NCBI RefSeq assembly: GCF_000235605.1
Contig: NC_016584.1
Span: 1,104,001-1,168,000, forward strand
Length of the DNA: 64,000 bases
DNA from: Desulfosporosinus orientis DSM 765
GTDB lineage: Bacteria; Bacillota; Desulfitobacteriia; Desulfitobacteriales; Desulfitobacteriaceae
Direction of reading: 5' to 3'
In this document: piece after piece, positions 25,542 to 34,457 of the stretch
How the letters are laid out: the number at the start of each line of letters is the position of its first letter
Numbering within the stretch: the first letter of the stretch is position 1
Position numbers and translations under genes: made by a program
The notes under the pieces: model-generated
What the model was told of the DNA's origin: nothing
Database searches by the model: none
Seen by the model: only the letters and a program-made list of their open reading frames with translations

Positions 25542-25903
25542 AATTATGATAATAACACTTACACTGTGGCCGTTCATGGTGACTGAGATTATCCATTGCA
25601 AATTATCCGAAGTTTGGCGAAAAAAGCTCAAGTCCTAAATTTGGGCCTGATCGTCAGATCGGCAGATAACTAGACTAACTTTGGATAATCCATGTGATCA
25701 GAACGTTACTGTTTGCCATATAATTAGTCCCTTAAAAAGGATTTTTATAAAGGGTACAAGGCATGTGACAAATATTAAAGACAGAACAAGAACGTTCACA
25801 GGTTCGTGCATAATGTAACCTCAGAAAAGCAGCAAGACATACTTGAGGAAATTATTATTACTACTGAATTTCCAGTTCAACTGTACGAAAAAGCAAAATT
25901 CCT

Positions 25904-25992
25904 CCCACTAAAGTAGGAGGAATGCTATAAGGTTGGTTCAAGGAAACCCTTGGCACAACCGCCTCGGCGAATGCCGGGAGTCTATTTCAATA
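25904..25992 (+). ncRNA. Structured intergenic element with three nested or adjacent hairpins
   Basis: ATTCCTCC pairs with GGAGGAAT across a short loop at the left. Next GGTTG...CAACC encloses CAAGG-AAAC-CCTTG, and then CTCGGC-GAAT-GCCGGG. This compact fold, in an AT-rich region, ends just before a GGGGAGGTGATT ribosome binding site for a 51-residue ORF. It could be a cis-acting regulatory RNA or the end of an IS200/IS605-like element. I do not recognise a known riboswitch core. Confidence 0.4.
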
Positions 25993-26008
25993 TGGGGAGG
26001 TGATTAAT

Positions 26009-26164
26009 CTGAATAAAAACGTAGCAAAAATAGCCAGAGGACAACTAACGGGAGAATTATTATTGTCCCCTAAAATGGATGTTTGGTATAGTATAGGGCT
26101 AATCTTATCTGATGCGGAATTAGCTCGTATTGAGAGAATATTGTCAGATGGCATAAGAAGTTAA
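26009..26164 (+). CDS. Small ORF of 51 residues, unknown
   Basis: An open frame whose ribosome binding site, GGGGAGGTGATT, is nearly perfect, but the codon at the right distance is CTG (26009). A GTG at 26000 in the same frame overlaps the site. The product reads MNKNVAKIARGQLTGELLLS, then a segment with SPKMDVWYSIGLILSDAELA and a basic end. It is soluble and without recognised family. The unusual start and the structured element directly upstream make this worth testing as a regulated small protein. Confidence 0.4.
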   Translation: MNKNVAKIARGQLTGELLLSPKMDVWYSIGLILSDAELARIERILSDGIRS

Positions 26165-26222
26165 ATTATGAAAGCAGATTAGCACCGTTATGTAAACATA
26201 TGAAAATTAGGGGATGGAAATT

Positions 26223-26432
26223 GTGGCAAAACTTAAACTGTACATTGAAAAATGTAAAGCATGCGGATATTGTGTTCCGGCTTGTCCTAAAGATGCTATT
26301 TCTCAATCGGATAAGTTTAATAAAAAAGGATTTCTACCTAATACCTTAAGCCAAGTAGACATTAATCCCTTAATTGTATATCCCAAAGGCCAGGGAGTAC
26401 GAGCAGTTGATGCTTTGATAATTAATAAGTAG
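26223..26432 (+). pseudogene. Chimeric ORF: ferredoxin N-terminus joined to ATP-grasp acyl-CoA synthetase C-terminus
   Basis: The first 35 residues (KLYIEKCKACGYCVPACPKD followed by AISQS) are those of a small 4Fe-4S ferredoxin subunit as found with 2-oxoacid oxidoreductases. That ferredoxin should carry a second CxxCxxC motif, which is missing. The last 25 residues (VDINPLIVYPKGQGVRAVDA) match the C-terminus of the beta subunit of ADP-forming acyl-CoA synthetase. The junction is at about KGFLPNTLSQ, near 26340. It is best read as an in-frame deletion scar that removed the genes between. GTG at 26223 or ATG at 26214 could start translation. Confidence 0.65.
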
Positions 26433-26470
26433 CAATTTTAGAAGATCTTATTAACAAATAATTGATTCTT

Positions 26471-26521
26471 TATATCCTCTATAGGCTTAAATCCCGCTAG
26501 GGATCAAATCTGTAGAGGATA
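26471..26521. repeat. Inverted repeat upstream of the glcDE fusion gene
   Basis: TATCCTCTA (about 26471-26479) pairs with TAGAGGATA (about 26513-26521) around a 33-base loop. There is no following T run, so it looks like a leader structure or operator, not a terminator. Confidence 0.5.
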
Positions 26522-26559
26522 TAGGAACATGGAACTGGTTGTTAGGAGAAAGAAGGGGA

Positions 26560-29292
26560 GTGCTTCAACTGGAAAAGGCATATTTGGAAATGATTCTAAA
26601 TAAACTTCGAACTGTCGTCGGTGAAAAAGATGTTTTATATAAACAAGTTGATTTAGCAACGTATAGAGATTCCGTACATTTATCTGGGCTTCAACCTACA
26701 GCAGTTGTTTTCCCAAAAGATACTGGTGAAGTCTCAGAAGTGTTAAAGATTCTTCACCAGTATCAAGTCCCTGTTATTGCCCGGGGAGCAGGAACCAATC
26801 TATGCGGTGATACGCTTTCTCTTGACTTATGCATTATTTTAGAATTAGCAAAAATGGATAGGATTTTGGAAGTCAACATCATAGATCGATATGTGGAAGT
26901 TGAACCAGGAGTTACCAATATGGAGGTGCAGAATATCCTGAAACCTCACGGATATTTTTTTGCACCAGATCCAGCAAGTATGGGAGTTTCGACAATAGGC
27001 GGAAATATAGGTGAAAACGCAGGTGGAATGCGTTGTGTTAAATATGGTGTTACTACTGATAATGTCATCGGACTAGAGATAGTATTGAGTGACGGTCAAG
27101 TTATCTTATCTAATGGGCCGTTAGATGGAGATTTTGGATATAATTTGACAGGCTTAATGAATGGTTCTGAGGGTACCTTAGGTGTAATTACCAAAGCATG
27201 GTTGCGAATAGTGAAATTACCTGATGAAGTAAAAACACTTGTAGCTGTTTATGCTAATTTGGAAGATGCGGCTAAAACAGTTTCGCAAATTATTGGAAAG
27301 GGAATTATTCCCGGTGCGTTGGAGATGATTGACCATCTGGCAATTGAAGCATTAGAGGAAAATATGAATTTGGGATATCCAATAGAAGCAGAAGCTGTTC
27401 TACTAATCGAAATAGACGGCTTTTCTGGAACTCTTGAGTCACAAGTAGAAAGAGTTCTATCAATTTGTAAAGAAAATAATGCAACGGAAATTAGAGTTGC
27501 AAAAACAGAAGAAGAAAGGCAGCAGTTGTGGCTAGGCCGCCGTGAGGCTCTCAATTGTTTTGTCAGTAAAATGCCTACCTATGCACAAGAAGACGTGGCT
27601 GTTCCTCGAACTAAACTTCCTGAAGTGCTCGAAATTATTAAAAAAATAGGCGAAAAGTATTCTTTAGTAATTGCCAGTGTTTGTCATGCTGGAGATGGCA
27701 ATTTACATCCTACAATTATTTATGATGATAAGGATGAAGAACAAACGAAACAGGCACATTTTGCGTTTGGCGAAATGATGGAGCAGGCCATCGCTCTTGG
27801 AGGGACAATTACAGGTGAACATGGGGTTGGCATTGAAAAATTAAAGGGGATGAATTTGCTTTTTTCTGAGGATGAATTGAGTTTTATGTGGCAGCTTAAA
27901 CTTGCTTTTGATCCTAAAAAAATACTAAATCCAGGAAAAGTTATTCCAGATACTATTTCTAGAATGATGTTAGAGGATCTGGAACAAGTACCTGAAAGTA
28001 AAGAGGTAAGTACAACCAGAGAATTGTTTTTCGCTGACTTAGAGAGAGAAGAAATAGGAGAGATCCTCATTAATGAAAAAATCTTAGCTGCCTATTCCCT
28101 GGAAGGGAATAAATCATGGTGCGCGATAAGACCAAAAACCGTGACTGAGGTAGCGGCGATTGTAAGATTGGCAACTAAATATGACATTAAAATTCTTCCA
28201 TGGGGTAGAGGTACAAAAGTATCTATAGGCACACATAGTAAACCATTTGATATTGTTGTAGATATGAGCGGTTTGAATAAGATTATTGAAATTGATACCG
28301 AAAATCTTACCGCTACTGTTGAAGCCGGAATCGAGTTCAAGGACTTTCAAGAAGAGTTGTATAAAAAAGGTTATATGTTATCTATAGATCCTTTGGAATC
28401 CGGATCTCCGACAATTGGCGGTATTGTAGCAACAAACAGTACCGGTACATTAAGGCTGAAATATAGTAGTTTGAAGAATATCGTTTTAGGTTTAGATGCC
28501 GTAATTTCTGGAGGTAAAATCATCCATTACGGTGGAAAGATGATAAAAAATGTAGCTGGTTATGATTTGCGTAAACTGTTTGTAGGGTCTTGGGGCACGC
28601 TGGGAATTATTACAAAAATTACTTTGAAATTATCTCCGTTACCGGAAAAAGCGGTATATCGAACCTTTATGACTGACGATTATTCGGCATTTGCAGATTA
28701 TTTGTTTGCTGTTCAAAAAAAGGATGTTCAGCTTACCAGTTTTGATATTTTTGTGGAAAATTCTAAATACTATATCAATCTTTGTATGAGTGGTCAACAC
28801 CGATCGGTGGATCGGCAACTGGAAATATTAGATGAAATAGAAATAAATAAATTAGCGTTAATAGATGAAGTTCAAGACCCATATTTTATTGCGGGTAAAT
28901 CTTTTTTTAATAAATATATACAACCTAATCAATCTAACAAGATTGTTATCAAAAGTTCGATTCGGTTTTCCGATATCACTGCCTGGATTAAAAAAATACA
29001 AAGTATTAATCAAGGGGAGGGCAGTTATGTATTTGGGAATGCGGCAAGCGGAATATTATATGCAACCTTTTTCGGTGAAAACATCAGTCTGACTGATTTA
29101 ATAAGCGATGTTAAGGCTTGCTCTAAAAATGCATTAACGTTTGGAGTGCATACCTTGGAAATTGGCCCTGAAATGTCTTCGATATCTAAAGAAGAGAAAT
29201 CTTCCGTATCTATTTACCTGCATTTGAAAGAAATGTTAGATCCTAAAGCAATATTTAGCCCAGGTAGAACTATAGGAGGAAGATCAATATGA
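26560..29292 (+). CDS. Fused GlcD-GlcE FAD-dependent 2-hydroxyacid oxidoreductase
   Basis: A protein of about 910 residues made of two FAD-linked oxidase units in one chain. Residues about 1-465 form a full GlcD unit (VIARGAGTNLCGDTLSLDLC, DPASMGVSTIGGNIGENAGG, CHAGDGNLHPTIIYDD and GEHGVGIEKLKG). Residues about 510-910 form a GlcE-like unit (ILPWGRGTKVSIGTHSKPFD, then GSWGTLGIITKITLKLSPLP). In E. coli these are separate subunits. The next gene encodes GlcF and overlaps by four bases, so the full GlcDEF set for glycolate or lactate oxidation is present. GTG 26560 is chosen as start; TTG 26539 is an alternative. Codon use is AT-rich. Confidence 0.88.
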   Translation: MLQLEKAYLEMILNKLRTVVGEKDVLYKQVDLATYRDSVHLSGLQPTAVVFPKDTGEVSEVLKILHQYQVPVIARGAGTNLCGDTLSLDLCIILELAKMDRILEVNIIDRYVEVEPGVTNMEVQNILKPHGYFFAPDPASMGVSTIGGNIGENAGGMRCVKYGVTTDNVIGLEIVLSDGQVILSNGPLDGDFGYNLTGLMNGSEGTLGVITKAWLRIVKLPDEVKTLVAVYANLEDAAKTVSQIIGKGIIPGALEMIDHLAIEALEENMNLGYPIEAEAVLLIEIDGFSGTLESQVERVLSICKENNATEIRVAKTEEERQQLWLGRREALNCFVSKMPTYAQEDVAVPRTKLPEVLEIIKKIGEKYSLVIASVCHAGDGNLHPTIIYDDKDEEQTKQAHFAFGEMMEQAIALGGTITGEHGVGIEKLKGMNLLFSEDELSFMWQLKLAFDPKKILNPGKVIPDTISRMMLEDLEQVPESKEVSTTRELFFADLEREEIGEILINEKILAAYSLEGNKSWCAIRPKTVTEVAAIVRLATKYDIKILPWGRGTKVSIGTHSKPFDIVVDMSGLNKIIEIDTENLTATVEAGIEFKDFQEELYKKGYMLSIDPLESGSPTIGGIVATNSTGTLRLKYSSLKNIVLGLDAVISGGKIIHYGGKMIKNVAGYDLRKLFVGSWGTLGIITKITLKLSPLPEKAVYRTFMTDDYSAFADYLFAVQKKDVQLTSFDIFVENSKYYINLCMSGQHRSVDRQLEILDEIEINKLALIDEVQDPYFIAGKSFFNKYIQPNQSNKIVIKSSIRFSDITAWIKKIQSINQGEGSYVFGNAASGILYATFFGENISLTDLISDVKACSKNALTFGVHTLEIGPEMSSISKEEKSSVSIYLHLKEMLDPKAIFSPGRTIGGRSI

Positions 29293-30536
29293 ATGAGTTA
29301 CGGGCAATTCATGAAATGGTTTCTAAGTGTGCAAGATGTGGGGATTGCCAGTCTGTATGTCCAATATATCGTGAAACAAAACGCGAAGGTTCGGTAGCAA
29401 GGGGACGGTTATCGTTGTTGCGTTTTGTTTCTGAAGAAGAACTACCTTTTGATGGTGAAGTAAAGGATAGGATATATGAATGTTTGATGTGTGGAAGTTG
29501 TGAGGCAAATTGCTCTTCCAAAGTTCCGGTCACGGATATTTTATTTGCCGCTAAAGAAGCCCTCGCTAAGGGTAAAGGGCCGTTAATTCAACAACTAATG
29601 TTTAAACATTTTTTGCCTTATCCAGGGCGTCTGAAGCTAACCAATCGCCTATTGAAAATTTATCAAAATACTGGCTTGAGGGCTCTGTTAAGAAAAAGTG
29701 GAATAATAAATGTGCTGGGACCACTAGCTAAGGCAGAAGATATTATTCCCCAAATAACCCCAACTTTTCGAGATCAACAGGGTAAGATGGAGAAAAAACC
29801 CAAGAATCCTAAACATAAAATTGGGTTCTTTTTGGGGTGTGCTAGTAATATTTTGAAACCAGATCAGGCAATTGCTGCTGTTAATATGTTGAGGAAAATG
29901 GGCTGTCAGGTTGAGGTGCCTGAAACTATTTGTTGTGGATTACCTGTAGTTACGTATGGTCGAAGTGAAATAATCAGAGAATTAGCAAAAAAAAATATTG
30001 AAATATTACTGCAAGGAGATTACGAGTATGTTGTATCAGATTGTGTAAGCTGCAGCAGTCAATTAATTCATTATCCTAAGTTTTTTAATGATGACGATCC
30101 CTATTATGAAAAAGCACTTGAGTTATCTTCAAAAGTTATCGATTTTGCGCATTTGTTATCAAAAATTGATCAAATGAAAAAACTATCAAACGAAAAACAA
30201 ACGATTACTTTTCACGTCCCATGTCATATGGCACGAGGCTTGAAAGCAGTGCAGGAATCTAAAGAAATATTAAAATCCATTCAGGGGATCAAATATGTTG
30301 AATTACCGGATGCTGATACATGTTGTGGTGCTGCTGGATCATATTTAGCAACGCATCCTGACCTTTCAAAAGCTGTATTGCGGAGAAAAATGGAGAATAT
30401 TCGAGCAACCGGAGCAAATGTTGTCGTTACTAGCTGCCCGATGTGTGTGATGCAGCTGGAACGTGGCGCCAAGTTATTTGATGTACCTGTTGAAGTAAGG
30501 CATCTTGCTGAAATTGTTTCGGAAACATTAAAGTAA
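29289..30536 (+). CDS. GlcF-like (Fe-S)-binding subunit
   Basis: A 415-residue Fe-S protein, partner of the fused GlcDE. Two 4Fe-4S motifs are near the N-terminus (CARCGDCQSVCPIYRETKRE and CLMCGSCEANCSSKVP). Two CCG domains follow, with CCGLPVVTYGRSEI and CCGAAGSYLATHPDLSK. It is a paralogue of the protein encoded at 16919. The start overlaps the stop of the upstream gene (ATGA), so the subunits are translationally coupled. Electrons from hydroxyacid oxidation would pass through it to the membrane or soluble acceptors. Confidence 0.9.
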   Translation: MNELRAIHEMVSKCARCGDCQSVCPIYRETKREGSVARGRLSLLRFVSEEELPFDGEVKDRIYECLMCGSCEANCSSKVPVTDILFAAKEALAKGKGPLIQQLMFKHFLPYPGRLKLTNRLLKIYQNTGLRALLRKSGIINVLGPLAKAEDIIPQITPTFRDQQGKMEKKPKNPKHKIGFFLGCASNILKPDQAIAAVNMLRKMGCQVEVPETICCGLPVVTYGRSEIIRELAKKNIEILLQGDYEYVVSDCVSCSSQLIHYPKFFNDDDPYYEKALELSSKVIDFAHLLSKIDQMKKLSNEKQTITFHVPCHMARGLKAVQESKEILKSIQGIKYVELPDADTCCGAAGSYLATHPDLSKAVLRRKMENIRATGANVVVTSCPMCVMQLERGAKLFDVPVEVRHLAEIVSETLK

Positions 30537-30548
30537 AATCACCCTTAG

Positions 30549-30578
30549 CATTGCCCCGGAAATATCACTGGGGCAATG
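30549..30578. repeat. 9-bp stem hairpin after glcF
   Basis: CATTGCCCC and GGGGCAATG form a perfect stem with a 12-base loop, 13 bases after the stop. There is no T run, so it may be a weak terminator or processing site. Confidence 0.55.
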
Positions 30579-30611
30579 AATCATACTCATTAAATGAGGG
30601 GAAGGCGTTTA

Positions 30612-30674
30612 TTGGACTTAAGAGTTTTTGAGTCTCTGATAGAGTTAGCTAAGTCTAATGAATTATTTAATTAG
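30612..30674 (+). CDS. Possible 20-residue ORF before the symporter gene
   Basis: TTG at 30612 is preceded by GAGGGGAAGGCG. The frame reads MDLRVFESLIELAKSNELFN and ends in TAG 11 bases before the transporter ATG. A leader peptide or a small associated subunit is possible; coincidence cannot be excluded. Confidence 0.3.
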   Translation: MDLRVFESLIELAKSNELFN

Positions 30675-30685
30675 GGGGAAGCCGG

Positions 30686-32137
30686 ATGGCTAAATTTGAT
30701 ATCGTTATTATTTTTTTGTACTTTGGAGCAATGATTGCAATAGGGATTTTTGCAAATAGAAAGCAAAAGAACATGGAGGATTACTATGTTGGGGGACGAA
30801 AAGCAAGTGCTCTTTCTATAATGTCCTTATGGTTGTGTTCCTGGATTGGAGGAGCAGCTATAGTTGGAGGTGCAGGAAAAGCATATGAAATTGGGGTATC
30901 TTCCGTTTGGATGGTCTTAACAACCGCAATTGGATGTGTTATTTTTGCTCTAACGTTTGCTTCACTACTTAAAAAGATGGGTGATTATCGTCTTCACCTT
31001 ACGTATCCAGACCTTATTGAAGACCGTTATGATAACCGGGCTAGGCTCATTGCGACAATAACAACATTACTTGCGTATATAGCCTATACAGCAGGCCAAC
31101 TTGCTGCCGCAGGTACTATTATCCATACATTAATGGGGTGGAGTTTAGGAACATCCTTTGTGATTGCTGCTTTTGTGGTAATTATGTATACGGCAACAGG
31201 AGGCTTTATTGCAGTCACCTATACCGATTGGATACAATTTTCTTTGTTGCTTTTAGGGATAGCTGTTTTAGGGGTACCGATTGCTTGGGGTGCTGTCGGA
31301 GGAATTTCCGGTCTGCAAAACCAATTGCCTACATCATATTTTGATATTGGTGCCTGGGGATGGAGAACTATTTTAGGTTTAATGGTTTCTATGGTCTTTA
31401 GTTTTTTTACAGCTATGGATAGTTATACTAGAATGTTTTCTGCGAAAGATGTTAAATCGGCGAGAAATGGAACTTTGTTAGCTGCTTTAGGCGTAGTGAT
31501 AATTGCTTTTTCTGCAACATTCTTGGGAATGAGTGCCAAGGTTTTGTACCCGGATTTAACAGGCGGCGGCGGAGTTGCCATTGCTACTTTAGTGATTCAA
31601 TTATTTCCTATCGGTCTTAAAGGATTAATAATAGTGGGAATATTAGCTGCAATCATGTCAACTGCAGATATTTGTCTTTTGACCGCTTCAGCTAATTTTA
31701 CAAGAGATATTTATCAGCGTTATATTAACCCTGCTGCATCGGATAAACACATGTTAAGACTAGGAATGATAAGCTCGTTAGCCATCGGAATTTTGAGCGC
31801 TTTTATGGCGTGGAAAATGATGAATATAATTAATATTCTTTATGTGGCATTTACAATTAACTCAGCGGGACTTTTCATTCCAACAATTGCAATCTTTTAT
31901 TGGAAAAAAGCAAATGCAAATGCAGCTTTCTGGAGTATGACATTATCCCTAATTACAGTGTTAATTTGGTATGTTGGAGGGAGCTTTAGTTGGGGTTCAA
32001 TATTTAGCTTAGACCCGGTTTGGCCTGGTTTAGCTGTATCTATTCTTGTTTTTGTTAGCTTATCCCATTTATACAATTCTACTGAAATTGGAATTCAAAA
32101 AATGGAAATATATAATGATAAGACTTATAGGAAATAA
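30686..32137 (+). CDS. Sodium:solute symporter (SSS) family transporter
   Basis: A 483-residue transporter of the SSS family with about 13 hydrophobic segments. Family patterns include YYVGGRKASALSIMSLWLCS near the N-terminus, TYPDLIEDRYDNRARLIATI, TATGGFIAVTYTDWIQF, and MSTADICLLTASANFTRDIY, which contains residues of the Na2 site. It follows the glcDE-glcF genes and may import the hydroxyacid they oxidise, although the substrate cannot be read from sequence. ATG start with AGGGGGAAGCCGG upstream. It is AT-rich, like its neighbours. Confidence 0.88.
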   Translation: MAKFDIVIIFLYFGAMIAIGIFANRKQKNMEDYYVGGRKASALSIMSLWLCSWIGGAAIVGGAGKAYEIGVSSVWMVLTTAIGCVIFALTFASLLKKMGDYRLHLTYPDLIEDRYDNRARLIATITTLLAYIAYTAGQLAAAGTIIHTLMGWSLGTSFVIAAFVVIMYTATGGFIAVTYTDWIQFSLLLLGIAVLGVPIAWGAVGGISGLQNQLPTSYFDIGAWGWRTILGLMVSMVFSFFTAMDSYTRMFSAKDVKSARNGTLLAALGVVIIAFSATFLGMSAKVLYPDLTGGGGVAIATLVIQLFPIGLKGLIIVGILAAIMSTADICLLTASANFTRDIYQRYINPAASDKHMLRLGMISSLAIGILSAFMAWKMMNIINILYVAFTINSAGLFIPTIAIFYWKKANANAAFWSMTLSLITVLIWYVGGSFSWGSIFSLDPVWPGLAVSILVFVSLSHLYNSTEIGIQKMEIYNDKTYRK

Positions 32138-32486
32138 AAAAATATGGTTCTCTACCACTTACCGTTCCGCGAAGGGTCATGGAACCTCTCGTTTCTTCCA
32201 TGATCCGACATTCTGTAGATGTCTTTATGGTAAAATATCCCATCATCCCGTTCGGTCTTACCAATGTAAGCTCATGTTCTAACAAAACTTGCGGTTATCG
32301 AATCAAAGAGCAATGAACTTGCAGTAAGAGAAAGTGTGGCATAAGCTAAGAACTATGCAGCGAAGCTGCAATTGGATTATACCTATGCCAATAATGGCAA
32401 AGAGATTTATCAGATAGGTATGAATACAAAGTTTTCTCTGCTCTTTTCTTTTAGAAACAGGACGTATGGGAGGGGTTGTTTTGGAA
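32138..32486. other. Intergenic region, possible mobile-element relic
   Basis: This stretch of about 350 bases holds no gene I can support. Its minus strand has an open run from 32285 that reads LTLVRPNGMMGYFTIKTS and MEETRGSMTLRGTVSG, which looks protein-like but has no clear start or family. GC content is higher than in the genes on either side. Confidence 0.35.
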
Positions 32487-34232
32487 ATGAAAATTGGAGA
32501 ATTAACAAAAAGAAATTTTGCCACTTGTCTTGGTTCCCAAACCATAGGTGCGTTGTTAGAAGAAATATATTATAAACCCCTTAGTTATGTCCTGGTTATG
32601 ACGGGTAAGACAGTTAGCAGGGTGTTCCATATTCCGGATTTGTACTGGGGAATGCCATTGGGAGAAAAAAATACTTTAGATAATATTTCAGGTTCAAAAG
32701 AATTTATTGAGCTTTCTGCCAAGGAAGACATTGGGGTTTTATTAAATATGGAACATGATTTGGCTGTGGTTTTTGATGATGACCATCAGCCTTTGGGTGT
32801 GATTGATAATGTGCCGATGATAAACAAATTACTACAATTTAAACGTTCGCGCAATAAACAAATAGGATTAGACTATTATGAATTTGATAATATTATTGAT
32901 TCCTTGGATGTAGATGTTTTTATCACGGATGGAGAGGGGTATATTCTTTTTCTCAACCCGGCGGCAGAAAAGGTCTGCGGCATTATGAAAGAAGAGGTTA
33001 TTGGCAAACACGTCACAGATCTGGAAAAAGAAAATTTGATCTCGAAAAGTATTACTATGGAAGTGATTAAGAATCGCAAAAAAATAAATATTCTGCAAAA
33101 GATGAATACGGGAAAGACGGTCTTGAGCTCGGCTATCCCTATTTTTAATGAAGCAGGAGAAGTAAGCCGGGTTCTATCCACTTCTAATAATGTAGCAGAC
33201 ATGAATGAGCTGTTGAAAAGAATTGAAAAGCAAAATCAAGAGTTGGTCGTTAAAGAGCAACAGCTGGATTTAATGCGGGAGGCAGTGTTTGGCAGGAACA
33301 ATTATGCTTGCTTCAGCAAAGGAATGGAAGAGATTAAAGAAACCGTGATAAAAATCGCTCCCACGGATTTAACGGTTTTGATTCAAGGAGAATCTGGGGT
33401 TGGCAAGGAAGTGGTTGCTAAATTGGTGCACAGCCTCAGCTCACGAACTAAGCATCCTTTGGTAAAAATTAATTGTGGCTTGATTCCTGAGAACCTAATT
33501 GAATCCGAATTATTCGGATACGAAAGCGGCGCTTTTACTGGTGCCAATAAAGCCGGAAAGATTGGTAAAATCGAGATGGCTGATCAAGGGACCCTCTTCT
33601 TGGATGAAATTGGGGAAATGCCTTTGCTCCTGCAGGTAAAGTTACTGGAATTCCTTCAGGATCGGGAGATCACTAGGGTTGGTGGTACCAAAAGGATCAA
33701 CATTGATACCCGGATTATCGCAGCAACGAATCGGGATTTGAAAGAAATGGTTCAACAGGGAAAGTTTCGGGAGGATCTTTATTATCGATTAAATGTTTTT
33801 CCCTTGCGAATTGCCCCTCTGAGGGAGAGAGCAGAAGATATTTTGACATTTGCTGAATATTTTTTGGGGAAATTCAACGATAAATATATACTAAATAAGA
33901 AAATGGCCCCGGATGCTCTGGACTTATTAGCCAAATATAATTGGCCGGGCAATGTCAGGGAATTTGAACATGTCATGGAAAGAGCCGTTGTCATTAGCAA
34001 TACCGATCTGATTGCAGCAGCCGAAATAAATGTTTTAATAGATATCAAACAGGAAAGCGGAGGTAAGATTTTTTCGACCGGTCTGATGCCCTGGAAGGTG
34101 GCAAAAAAAGAACTGGAAAAGCAATTAATAAAAAGAGCATATGATATATATAAATCCACTTATAAGGCCGCGGAAGCTTTAGATGTTTGCCAATCCACAG
34201 TGGCTAAAATGCTGAAAAACATGGCTGAGTAA
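32487..34232 (+). CDS. Sigma-54-dependent transcriptional activator with PAS sensor (EBP1)
   Basis: An activator of about 581 residues. The N-terminal 130 residues are an unrecognised sensor region. A PAS domain follows (VDVFITDGEGYILFLNPAAE, about 140-240), then a short coiled coil. The AAA+ domain has Walker A GESGVGKE, the sigma-54 contact loop GAFTGA, Walker B GTLFLDEIGEMP and RIIAATNRDL. The C-terminus has a Fis-like helix-turn-helix. The best start is ATG 32487; TTG 32481 lies closer to the GGGAGGGG site. A -24/-12 promoter and a palindrome lie just downstream, and the same half-sites occur before mtbB, so it is the likely activator of both. Confidence 0.92.
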   Translation: MKIGELTKRNFATCLGSQTIGALLEEIYYKPLSYVLVMTGKTVSRVFHIPDLYWGMPLGEKNTLDNISGSKEFIELSAKEDIGVLLNMEHDLAVVFDDDHQPLGVIDNVPMINKLLQFKRSRNKQIGLDYYEFDNIIDSLDVDVFITDGEGYILFLNPAAEKVCGIMKEEVIGKHVTDLEKENLISKSITMEVIKNRKKINILQKMNTGKTVLSSAIPIFNEAGEVSRVLSTSNNVADMNELLKRIEKQNQELVVKEQQLDLMREAVFGRNNYACFSKGMEEIKETVIKIAPTDLTVLIQGESGVGKEVVAKLVHSLSSRTKHPLVKINCGLIPENLIESELFGYESGAFTGANKAGKIGKIEMADQGTLFLDEIGEMPLLLQVKLLEFLQDREITRVGGTKRINIDTRIIAATNRDLKEMVQQGKFREDLYYRLNVFPLRIAPLRERAEDILTFAEYFLGKFNDKYILNKKMAPDALDLLAKYNWPGNVREFEHVMERAVVISNTDLIAAAEINVLIDIKQESGGKIFSTGLMPWKVAKKELEKQLIKRAYDIYKSTYKAAEALDVCQSTVAKMLKNMAE

Positions 34233-34234
34233 AT

Positions 34235-34254
34235 TTTTACTTAGATAAGTAAAA
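34235..34254. repeat. 20-bp palindrome directly after the EBP1 gene
   Basis: TTTTACTT-AGAT-AAGTAAAA is a perfect inverted repeat right after the stop codon. It may be a weak terminator or another activator site. Confidence 0.5.
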
Positions 34255-34308
34255 GAATACTTAGGAGGAAAAGCCCTGGTATATAGACTTATATCTGAAA
34301 ATTGCAAA

Positions 34309-34329
34309 TAATGAATAAAAAATTCATTA
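34309..34329. promoter_or_regulatory. Candidate EBP1 upstream activating site
   Basis: TAATGAAT-AAAAA-ATTCATTA is a perfect inverted repeat, 62 bases upstream of a -24 element. Its half-site AATGAA/TTCATT also occurs three times before the mtbB promoter, there with a 4-base spacer. Confidence 0.55.
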
Positions 34330-34390
34330 CGTGTATTTATAGCTTTTGGAAAAACCATGGAATAGAGCAGTATATGTAGGAGAAAAAAGG

Positions 34391-34407
34391 TTGGCAAGCT
34401 TCTTGCA
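34391..34407 (+). promoter_or_regulatory. Sigma-54 (-24/-12) promoter
   Basis: TTGGCAAGCTTCTTGCA matches the TTGGCA-N6-TTGCA consensus with the GG and GC dinucleotides exactly 12 bases apart. It lies between the EBP1 gene and truncated methyltransferase remnants. Confidence 0.8.
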
Positions 34408-34457
34408 CTAATTATGAGTACCCAGTTGTTCATCTCAAATAATGGAGGTGAGTTTCC

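Noticed and set aside
25780-25915. Short frame ending at about 25915 (SEKQQDILEEIIITTEFPVQ) as a gene
   Set aside because: There is no start with a ribosome binding site and no recognisable family; it may be a relic but cannot be supported as a gene.
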